NCBI GenBank assembly: GCA_900770875.1
Contig: CAAGLV010000024.1
Location: 1-15,013 of the forward strand
Direction of reading: 5' to 3'
Length of the DNA stretch: 15,013 nucleotides
From: Flavobacteriales bacterium
GTDB taxonomy: Bacteria > Bacteroidota > Bacteroidia > Flavobacteriales > Weeksellaceae
Below are positions 1 to 6,518 of this stretch, one piece after another. The first letter of the stretch is position 1. Each line of letters starts with the position of its first letter. Below the pieces are notes generated by a model. The model was not told where the DNA came from. It saw nothing but the letters and a program-made list of their open reading frames with translations, and did not search any database. The position numbers were made by a program, and so were the translations under genes.

Positions 1-1042
1 ATATTTAAATACGGCTTCTCCAACAGGTTTTGAATCAGCTGGTCAGCAAGTTTGGATTGATTACATTAAACCTTATGTAGACGAAATTAAAACTGATAAT
101 TACGGAACAGCTTATGGTGTAATTAATCCAGAAGCGAAGTATAAAGTTCTGATAGAAGCGCATGCCGACGAAATTTCGTGGTTTGTAAATTACATTTCCG
201 AAGACGGATTAATTTATGTTGTTCGTAACGGAGGATCTGATCATATGATTGCGCCATCAAAAGTGGTTAATATTCATACAAAAAAAGGAATTGTAAAAGG
301 GGTTTTTGGATGGCCAGCAATCCATTTACGTCAAGGTGGAAAGGAAGAAGCGCCAACGCAAGATAAAATTTGGATAGATTGTGGTTGTACATCAAAAGAA
401 GAGGTTTTAGAATTAGGAATACATGTTGGTTGTGTAATTACTTATCCCGACGAATTTTTTACTTTAAACGATCGTTATTTTGTTTGTCGTGCGATAGATA
501 ATCGTATGGGTGGATTTATGATTGCAGAAGTTGCGCGTAAATTATTCGAAAATAAAGATCAATTAGATTTTGGATTATATGTTGTAAACGCTGTGCAAGA
601 GGAAGTTGGTTTACGTGGAGCCGAAATGGTAACACAAACCATAAAACCAAATGTAGCAATTATTACCGATGTTACGCACGATACAACAACGCCTATGATT
701 ACAAAATCGAAAGAAGGTGAACAAAAATGTGGCGATGGACCAGTAATTTATTACGCACCAGCTGTACAAAATAATTTAAGAGAGTTGATTATAGAAGCTG
801 CCGAGCAAAACAATATTCCGTTTCAGCGTGCAGCATCATCTCGTGTAACTGGTACAGATACCGATGCATTTGCTTATAGCAATGGTGGTGTACCATCGGC
901 ATTAATTTCGTTACCATTACGTTATATGCATACAACGGTAGAAATGGTTCATCAGGCCGATGTTAAAAATGTAATCGAATTAATTTATAACTCGGTAAAA
1001 TCGATAAAAGACGGACAAAGCTTTAAATATCATAACTATTAA
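1..1042 (+). CDS. M42 family metallopeptidase (glutamyl/deblocking aminopeptidase type), 5'-truncated
   Basis: This is a cytosolic zinc or cobalt aminopeptidase of family M42; known members form large dodecameric shells that trim peptides. The open frame runs in from the left edge: base 2 begins the first whole codon and 346 residues are visible. The true start lies outside the window, probably only some 15-20 codons upstream judging by usual family length. The ATG at 245 is internal, because it would discard the first metal site. Metal and catalytic residues are all present: HAD (His codon 161-163, Asp 167-169), the bridging Asp in AIDNR (497-499), the catalytic Glu pair in QEEVG (599-604), Asp in ITDVTHD (668-670) and the final His in YMHTT (929-931). 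The stretch between the first His and the bridging Asp is the PDZ-like insertion typical of M42. I see nothing defective. The exact substrate cannot be told from sequence. Confidence 0.93.
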   Translation, partial: YLNTASPTGFESAGQQVWIDYIKPYVDEIKTDNYGTAYGVINPEAKYKVLIEAHADEISWFVNYISEDGLIYVVRNGGSDHMIAPSKVVNIHTKKGIVKGVFGWPAIHLRQGGKEEAPTQDKIWIDCGCTSKEEVLELGIHVGCVITYPDEFFTLNDRYFVCRAIDNRMGGFMIAEVARKLFENKDQLDFGLYVVNAVQEEVGLRGAEMVTQTIKPNVAIITDVTHDTTTPMITKSKEGEQKCGDGPVIYYAPAVQNNLRELIIEAAEQNNIPFQRAASSRVTGTDTDAFAYSNGGVPSALISLPLRYMHTTVEMVHQADVKNVIELIYNSVKSIKDGQSFKYHNY

Positions 1043-1064
1043 GAGTTAAAACTTCATCATAACC

Positions 1065-1095
1065 AAAAAAGCTATCTATAATGATAGCTTTTTTT
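1065..1095 (+). terminator. Rho-independent terminator after the M42 peptidase
   Basis: The arms AAAAAAGCTATC (1065-1076) and GATAGCTTTTTTT (1083-1095) pair around a short AT loop and end in a run of seven T. The hairpin lies 22 bases after the peptidase stop codon and upstream of the next promoter, so it separates the two transcription units. Confidence 0.85.
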
Positions 1096-1162
1096 ATAGA
1101 AAAAATTTATATTTTTATCAACAACTAAAATTAGTTACAGAAGTTAACCAACAGTTATTTTG

Positions 1163-1170
1163 TACCTTTG
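1163..1170 (+). promoter_or_regulatory. Bacteroidota -7 promoter element (TACCTTTG)
   Basis: TACCTTTG fits the TAnnTTTG consensus used by the Bacteroidota primary sigma factor and sits 16 bases before the ATG at 1187, implying a very short leader. No clear TTG -33 element at the usual spacing is visible; the nearest candidate is a TTA at 1144-1146 with a short 16-base spacer. The downstream leader is AT-rich with no Shine-Dalgarno sequence, as is normal for this phylum. Confidence 0.6.
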
Positions 1171-1186
1171 ATAAAACAAATAAGAT

Positions 1187-1807
1187 ATGGCAGAATATAT
1201 AAGAATACATCCCGATAATCCACAAGAAAAAGCGATAGAACAAATCGTTAAAATATTAAAAGACGGAGGATTAATTATATATCCGTCAGATACTGTTTAT
1301 GGTTTGGGTTGCGATATTACCAACCTAAAGGCCATGGAAAAATTAGCTCGATTAAAAGGCGTAAAATTAGATAAAGCTCAGTTTTCTATTATCTGTAACG
1401 ATCTTAGCCATTTATCAAATTATACATTACCAATAGATAATTCAACATTTAAAATATTAAAACGTGCATTGCCTGGTCCATTTACCTTTGTAATGAATGC
1501 CTCGCGTAATTTACCTTCGGCATATAAAGGCAAAAAAACAGTTGGGATTCGTGTGCCAGATCATCAAGTGCCACAACTGATTGTAGAGAAATTAGGAAAT
1601 CCGATCGCTTCTACATCTATTTATGATGACGACGAAATTATTGAGTATACAACCGATCCGGAATTGATTTTTGAAAAATGGGAAAAACTTGTTGATGCCG
1701 TTATTGATAGCGGATACGGAGATAATGTAGCATCTACAGTTGTTGATATGACAGATGGCGTAGAAGTTTTACGCGAAGGAAAAGGAGATATAGAAGATTA
1801 TTTATAA
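1187..1807 (+). CDS. yciO: YciO-like protein of the Sua5/YrdC/YciO family (probable L-threonylcarbamoyladenylate synthase-fold protein)
   Basis: This 206-residue protein has the single-domain YrdC fold, which in TsaC/Sua5 makes threonylcarbamoyl-AMP from threonine, bicarbonate and ATP for the t6A modification of tRNA. The fold's landmarks are present: PSDTVYGLG (33-41), PGPFTF (96-101), VGIRVPDH (119-126), and an ending ASTVVDMTD...LREGKGD. The opening IRIHPDNPQ and the total length match, from memory, E. coli YciO rather than TsaC. Two positions differ from active TsaC/Sua5: the basic KxR...K motif reads KGVKLDK (57-63), with Val where Arg is expected, and the STSAN motif reads STSIY (142-146). 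In E. coli YciO does not replace TsaC, so calling this the t6A enzyme would be unsafe; it may be a paralogue with weak or different activity. It probably shares a transcript with yaaA, 13 bases downstream. The start follows a -7 element and needs no alternative. Confidence 0.85.
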   Translation: MAEYIRIHPDNPQEKAIEQIVKILKDGGLIIYPSDTVYGLGCDITNLKAMEKLARLKGVKLDKAQFSIICNDLSHLSNYTLPIDNSTFKILKRALPGPFTFVMNASRNLPSAYKGKKTVGIRVPDHQVPQLIVEKLGNPIASTSIYDDDEIIEYTTDPELIFEKWEKLVDAVIDSGYGDNVASTVVDMTDGVEVLREGKGDIEDYL

Positions 1808-1820
1808 AAGATTACAACCA

Positions 1821-2576
1821 ATGAAGATATTACTTTCGCCAGCTAAAATGATGAGTTTAGAAACTAAAGCATCATGGAAAGCCACAACACCACAATTCTT
1901 AAACTATTCGAAAGAAATTATGGATGTGATGAAAGAAATGAGCGCAACCGATTTAGAAACGTTAATGAAGATTTCTAAAGACATTGCAACAATGAATGTA
2001 GAACGTAACCAAGAATGGAACATTAATCCAACCGAAAGTCAATCTGTATCTGCAGCATTAGCTTTTAAAGGAGAGGTATATCGAGCTTTAGATGCTGAAT
2101 CGTTAAATGAAAAAGCACAAGCTTATTTAAACGAAAACGTATTTTTATTATCAGGCTTATATGGAATGTTGCGCCCAACAGATGCAATTATGTTGTATCG
2201 ATTAGAAATGGGATCGAAATTAGATGTAAACGGATCTAAAAACTTATACGGTTTTTGGAAACAAATTCTAACACCTTTTTTTAACTCGAAATTACAACCC
2301 GACGAATTTATTTTAAATCTTGCAAGTAACGAATACGCCAAAGTGTTAGATAAAAAGAAACTAAACGCACCAATTTACGAAGTCGAATTTCAGGATTATA
2401 AAGACGGAAAATTAAAAAAAATAATGATGTATTTTAAACATGCACGCGGAGCAATGGCTCGTTACTGTGCCGAAAATAATATAAATACATTAGATGGCGT
2501 AAAAGCTTTTAATATAGATGGATATCGTTTCGATGAAAATTTATCGAAAGAAAATGTATTAATTTTTACGCGTTAA
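1821..2576 (+). CDS. yaaA: Peroxide stress protein YaaA (UPF0246/DUF328)
   Basis: This 251-residue cytosolic protein is close to the 258 residues of E. coli YaaA and carries the family's conserved blocks throughout: LLSPAK (4-9), FKGEVY (82-87), LSGLYGMLRP (110-119), YRLEMG (126-131), NLASNEY (166-172), the basic KHARG...ARY segment (206-214) and FNIDGYRF (230-237). In E. coli YaaA limits the free intracellular iron that drives Fenton damage during hydrogen peroxide stress, and the protein has been reported to bind DNA; the biochemical reaction, if any, is not settled. It lies 13 bases after the YciO-like gene and probably shares its promoter. No OxyR-like or PerR-like operator is evident nearby, so control by peroxide cannot be claimed here. 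The gene is intact and ends just before a strong hairpin. Confidence 0.94.
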   Translation: MKILLSPAKMMSLETKASWKATTPQFLNYSKEIMDVMKEMSATDLETLMKISKDIATMNVERNQEWNINPTESQSVSAALAFKGEVYRALDAESLNEKAQAYLNENVFLLSGLYGMLRPTDAIMLYRLEMGSKLDVNGSKNLYGFWKQILTPFFNSKLQPDEFILNLASNEYAKVLDKKKLNAPIYEVEFQDYKDGKLKKIMMYFKHARGAMARYCAENNINTLDGVKAFNIDGYRFDENLSKENVLIFTR

Positions 2577-2585
2577 AAAAGTATC

Positions 2586-2627
2586 CTATCATAAAAGGCT
2601 GCCTATATTGGTAGCCTTTTATGATAG
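2586..2627 (+). terminator. Long hairpin terminator after yaaA
   Basis: CTATCATAAAAGGCTGCC (2586-2603) pairs with GGTAGCCTTTTATGATAG (2610-2627) over 18 bp with one G-U wobble around the loop TATATT. The core AAAAGGCTGCC/GGTAGCCTTTT is a typical flavobacterial terminator; the TTTT run lies inside the stem and no longer T-tract follows. It starts 10 bases after the yaaA stop. Confidence 0.75.
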
Positions 2628-2670
2628 AAATAAAATATTTTAAAAATCTAAAATTGATATTTTCCTGCTG

Positions 2671-2678
2671 TATCTTTG
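2671..2678 (+). promoter_or_regulatory. Bacteroidota -7 promoter element (TATCTTTG)
   Basis: TATCTTTG is a full TAnnTTTG match 38 bases before the ATG at 2717 and downstream of the yaaA terminator, so it probably drives the barrel protein gene. A TTG at 2654-2656 is present, but its 14-base spacer is shorter than usual, so the -33 assignment is weak. Confidence 0.6.
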
Positions 2679-2716
2679 CACGCTAAATATTACTAAATAA
2701 TATTTGTCCTGAATTC

Positions 2717-5700
2717 ATGATTAATTCGCATATAAACTTATCCAAGCCACTTAACTACTTTTTATTATTATCACTTTTATCATCGTCATCTTTCTTGACT
2801 TCTTGCGCAACAGACCATGCGCAATACGGGGTAAATGCTAGAAAGGAAATTCCAAAAGAAGTTGATGGAAAAAAAATCCAAACATTTTATTTTGTAGGAA
2901 ATACTGCGGATATCCATTTAAATGGTAAAGAAGACAATTTAAAGGTAATTAAAGAAACGATTAACAAAGCAGATTCGTCGTCGTATTTAGTTTTTTTAGG
3001 CGATAATTACAATCCGGCATTAAAAAAGAGCAAAGAAAAATTAAACAAAGAAGATTTTGCCGACAAAATTTTAAATGTCCATTTAGATATCGCAAAAGAT
3101 TTTAAAGGCAAAACATTATTTGTACCAGGAAATTTAGATTGGAAATTAGGAATTGAAGGTTTAAACTTTCAGGAAGAATATTTTAAAAACAAATTAAAAA
3201 GTCCGAATTATTTTTTGCCACAAGACGGTTGTGGACTAGGAAAAATTAAGGTAAACGATAAAATTGGTGTTATTGCAGTAGATTCGCAATGGTTTTTAGA
3301 AGATTGGGACGATCATCCAGAAATAAATGAAAAATGCGACATCAAAACTAAAGAAGATTTTTACGAAGAGTTTGAAACATTATTAAACAAATTTCAGAAT
3401 CGTACCACTTTTGTTGTATTGCATCATCCATTAGCAACCAACAGTGTACACGGCGGAAAATTTAGTTTAGTAGATCATTTATTTCCGTTTGAAGCTGCTG
3501 TACCTTTACCGGTTATTGGATCGGTATTAAATTTAATTAGAGCAACAGGAGGTTTAAGCGAACAAGATTTGCAAAATGTAAACTATCGCGATTTTGCCTC
3601 TCGTATTTCAACTTTACTACAAGAGCGAGATAATGTTGTTTTAGTTTCGGGACACGATCAAAATTTACAATATCTAGAAAAAGATAATTTACAACAAATT
3701 ATTAGTGGGTCAATCTCAAAATCAAAACCAGCAAAAACATCAGGTCCAAACGATTTTTCTTTTGGTGGCGAAGGTTTTGCAACAATCGATGTATTTGAAA
3801 ATGGAACAGCTACAGTTAACTTTTTTGAGATAAAAGATGCAGCAGCAAATAACATATTCTCAAAACAAATCATCTCACCTAAAAAGGATTATAGCGATAT
3901 AAAATCGCAATATCCTAAAGATAGTATTGTAATTACATCTGTATACAAACCAAAAGATACAAAAGCATCAAGCTTTTACCAATTTTTATTTGGTGAACAT
4001 TACCGCGATATTTACGGTAAACCAATTGCTTTAACAGCTGTAGATTTAGATAAAATTTATGGTGGAATTTCACCTGTTAGAATGGATAAAGCTAGACGAG
4101 CAAATCTTTTAAAACTAACAGATAAAGAAAAAGTACGTCAATTTAATTTAGAGCCTGTTCGTAAAAGTGCAACATCTTATATACAGGCAATTGCATACAA
4201 AAACGATTATGTTGTAAAAGAATTTAAAAATACGTTTACAGAAAAATTCTTATTAGATTTTTATACAGCATCACATCCGTTTTATCCTTTGGTTATACCA
4301 ACTTTACAAGATGCATTAGGAGTTTATAATTCGAATATCGAATTGGTTTACGTACCAAAACAACCTGCTTTAAAAGAATATAACGAGTTCTTTGGAGACG
4401 AAATGTACTTGATAGACGAAATCCCAACAACAGAAACTGTAACAATAGCAGATTTAGGAAAACCTAAAAATATAGTTTCTACCGAAGAAATGTTGGCTAA
4501 CGTACAACGCGACAAAAACATTAAAATTGATACCGAATTGTACATGCGTATCCGCTTATTTGATATGTTAATTGGCGATTGGCATCGTACAGCAGAACAA
4601 TGGGATTGGGCAGAATACGAGCAAGACGGTAAAACCATTTACAAAGCTTTACCTAAAAAAAGAGATCAAATTTTCCCAAAATACGACGGTTTATTTTTCG
4701 ATGTGGTTTTGGGTAATCCTTATCTAAGACATTTTCAGGATTACAAAGAAGATATTCCTAATGTAAAATGGTTTAACAGAAAAGCTTATACATTAGATTT
4801 AGCAATATTAGAAGCGTCGGATTTAGACGAATGGAATAAACAAGTTAAATATGTACAAGACAATTTAACCGAAGATGTAATACGTAAAGCTTTTGAAAAT
4901 TTACCAACCGAAGCAAAATCCGAAAATGATGATAAAGTAATCGAAACGCTTTTAAAACGTAAAGACCAATTAAATCATTTTGCAGCAGATTACCATAAGG
5001 TGTTATCGAAAACGGTAATTTTAAAAGGAACAAACGAAAGAGACGAAATTTTAATTACACGCTTGCCAAAAGGTGTAACCAATATTCGCATCTTTTCGGG
5101 CGATAACAAAGAAATGGTTTTAGATCGCGATTTTAATAAAAAAGAAACCAAAGAAATACGCATTTACGGATTAAACGACAAAGATACATTTAGAGTAGAC
5201 GGAAAAGGATCGAGTAAAATTTTGGTTCGATTAATCGGTGGAATCGACCATGATACTTACGACATCAAAACATCAAAAAAAGTAAGAGTATACGATTATA
5301 AAAATGGAAATTCGGTAGAAAATTCGAGCTTTTTAACAAGCCGAAGATTTATGAACGATTACGAAATTAATACTTACGATTACAAAACACCTCGTTATGA
5401 TTTATTTACCATGCAACCTAACTTTGGTTATAATCCCGACGACGGAATTAAAATTGGTTTAGCCGAAATTGTTACATTAAAAGGATTCGAAAGTCGACCA
5501 TTTTCTCAGAAACATTACTTAAACGGAGATTATTTCTTTGCAACAAAAGGTTTCGATTTTAAATATAAAGGATCGTTTATGAAAGTTTTTGGTAATTGGA
5601 ATATCGATTTAAATGCACGTTATACCTCGCCAACATTCAGTATTAATTTCTTTGGTTTAGGGAACAATACCATTAACGAAGACAATATTTACGGATTAGA

Positions 5701-6439
5701 TTACAATCGTGTACGCCAAAAAAGTTACGAAGTAGGACCATCGTTTTATAAAATTTTCCGCAACAAAGCACGATTAGATATCTTCGCCAATTACTCTTTT
5801 ATAGAAGTAGAAGACAATACCGATCGTATTGTACATTTTTCAAAAGATGTAAATCCGCGCGTTTTTGATGGACAACATTTTACAGAAGTAGGAGGAAACT
5901 ATTTAATTAGAAATTACGATAACGAATCGTTACCAACTTTAGGAATGACATTTTTAGCCAATGCTAAATGGGTTATGAATAACGACCGAATCGAAAATAA
6001 TTTTTTAAAAGTAGAATTAAATTTAGGGTTTACGCATAAAATTACATCCGAAGGAAGATTAACTTTTGCATCAATGCTTAAAGGGAAATCTATTTTTGGC
6101 GAAGGATTCGAGTTTTATCAAGCTGCATTTATTGGTGGAGATGATGATTTAAGAGGATATCGTGCCGGACGTTTTTCAGGAAACAGATCCTTTATACAAT
6201 CATCAGATTTACGTTACGATTTATTAAAATTAAAAGTCGGAATCCCAATGCGATTAGGCATTTTTACTGGGTTTGATTATGGTAGAGTTTGGTTAAAAGA
6301 CGAAGATTCGCATAAATGGCATTCTTCATTTGGAGGAGGAATTTGGTTAAATGGAGCTCAATTAATTACAGCTCGAATTTCTTATTTTAAAGGTTCAGAT
6401 CCGGGTCGTATAGTTTTTGGATTAAATTTTGGATTTTAA
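2717..6439 (+). CDS. Lipoprotein-type calcineurin-like phosphoesterase fused to an Omp85-like outer-membrane barrel; phosphoesterase site degenerate
   Basis: This 1240-residue envelope protein starts with a lipoprotein signal: a hydrophobic run at about 14-27 and lipobox LTSC with Cys30. Residues about 52-390 follow the calcineurin-like metallophosphoesterase order: VGN (60-62), LGDN (94-97), PGNLD (137-141), HHP (236-238), HGG (245-247), GHDQ (312-315). Against the usual GD, GNHD and GHxH, this copy has Asn62 for a metal-ligand Asp, Leu140 for the catalytic His and Gln315 for a metal-ligand His, so hydrolysis looks unlikely. The middle region (about 390-895) is unassigned. Residues about 899-1240 are rich in alternating beta strands, hold GGDDDLRGY (1140-1148), which resembles the (V/L)RG(F/Y) motif of Omp85 barrels, and end in an aromatic residue. 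It probably sits in the outer membrane. Related large fusions with intact motifs are, from memory, common in Flavobacteriia. Role unknown. It has its own promoter and may read through to the next gene. Confidence 0.8.
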   Translation: MINSHINLSKPLNYFLLLSLLSSSSFLTSCATDHAQYGVNARKEIPKEVDGKKIQTFYFVGNTADIHLNGKEDNLKVIKETINKADSSSYLVFLGDNYNPALKKSKEKLNKEDFADKILNVHLDIAKDFKGKTLFVPGNLDWKLGIEGLNFQEEYFKNKLKSPNYFLPQDGCGLGKIKVNDKIGVIAVDSQWFLEDWDDHPEINEKCDIKTKEDFYEEFETLLNKFQNRTTFVVLHHPLATNSVHGGKFSLVDHLFPFEAAVPLPVIGSVLNLIRATGGLSEQDLQNVNYRDFASRISTLLQERDNVVLVSGHDQNLQYLEKDNLQQIISGSISKSKPAKTSGPNDFSFGGEGFATIDVFENGTATVNFFEIKDAAANNIFSKQIISPKKDYSDIKSQYPKDSIVITSVYKPKDTKASSFYQFLFGEHYRDIYGKPIALTAVDLDKIYGGISPVRMDKARRANLLKLTDKEKVRQFNLEPVRKSATSYIQAIAYKNDYVVKEFKNTFTEKFLLDFYTASHPFYPLVIPTLQDALGVYNSNIELVYVPKQPALKEYNEFFGDEMYLIDEIPTTETVTIADLGKPKNIVSTEEMLANVQRDKNIKIDTELYMRIRLFDMLIGDWHRTAEQWDWAEYEQDGKTIYKALPKKRDQIFPKYDGLFFDVVLGNPYLRHFQDYKEDIPNVKWFNRKAYTLDLAILEASDLDEWNKQVKYVQDNLTEDVIRKAFENLPTEAKSENDDKVIETLLKRKDQLNHFAADYHKVLSKTVILKGTNERDEILITRLPKGVTNIRIFSGDNKEMVLDRDFNKKETKEIRIYGLNDKDTFRVDGKGSSKILVRLIGGIDHDTYDIKTSKKVRVYDYKNGNSVENSSFLTSRRFMNDYEINTYDYKTPRYDLFTMQPNFGYNPDDGIKIGLAEIVTLKGFESRPFSQKHYLNGDYFFATKGFDFKYKGSFMKVFGNWNIDLNARYTSPTFSINFFGLGNNTINEDNIYGLDYNRVRQKSYEVGPSFYKIFRNKARLDIFANYSFIEVEDNTDRIVHFSKDVNPRVFDGQHFTEVGGNYLIRNYDNESLPTLGMTFLANAKWVMNNDRIENNFLKVELNLGFTHKITSEGRLTFASMLKGKSIFGEGFEFYQAAFIGGDDDLRGYRAGRFSGNRSFIQSSDLRYDLLKLKVGIPMRLGIFTGFDYGRVWLKDEDSHKWHSSFGGGIWLNGAQLITARISYFKGSDPGRIVFGLNFGF

Positions 6440-6465
6440 CATAAAAAGTGTTAAAATTGTTAAAC

Positions 6466-6494
6466 TTATACAAACGAATTATTCGTTTGTATAA
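6466..6494. promoter_or_regulatory. 14-bp inverted repeat, possible operator or leader hairpin
   Basis: TTATACAAACGAAT (6466-6479) and ATTCGTTTGTATAA (6481-6494) are perfect inverted repeats around a single base, lying in the 79-bp gap before the T9SS cargo gene. The right arm contains TTCGTTTG (6482-6489), one mismatch from the TAnnTTTG -7 consensus, with a TTG at 6457-6459 22 bases upstream, so a promoter could overlap the palindrome. No T-run follows, which argues against a standard terminator. Operator is an inference; a hairpin ending the upstream transcript is the alternative. Confidence 0.45.
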
Positions 6495-6518
6495 AAGATT
6501 AACAACTAATACACTAAT

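Noticed and set aside
245..1042. ATG at 245 as the start of the M42 peptidase
   Set aside because: The frame is open back to the window edge and the upstream codons encode the essential HADE metal motif, so the gene is truncated by the window and not started at 245.
2123..2341. 72-codon open frame on the minus strand
   Set aside because: It lies wholly inside yaaA, with no recognisable domain, promoter or leader; it is a shadow of the coding strand.
2586..2627. The long hairpin after yaaA as a mobile-element end or REP-like repeat
   Set aside because: It is a single copy in the window, placed right after a stop codon, with the usual terminator core, so termination is the simpler reading.
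4348..5033. Minus-strand open frames inside the barrel protein gene (also 3658-3873)
   Set aside because: They are opposite a long intact gene with strong protein-level motifs and have no family signature.
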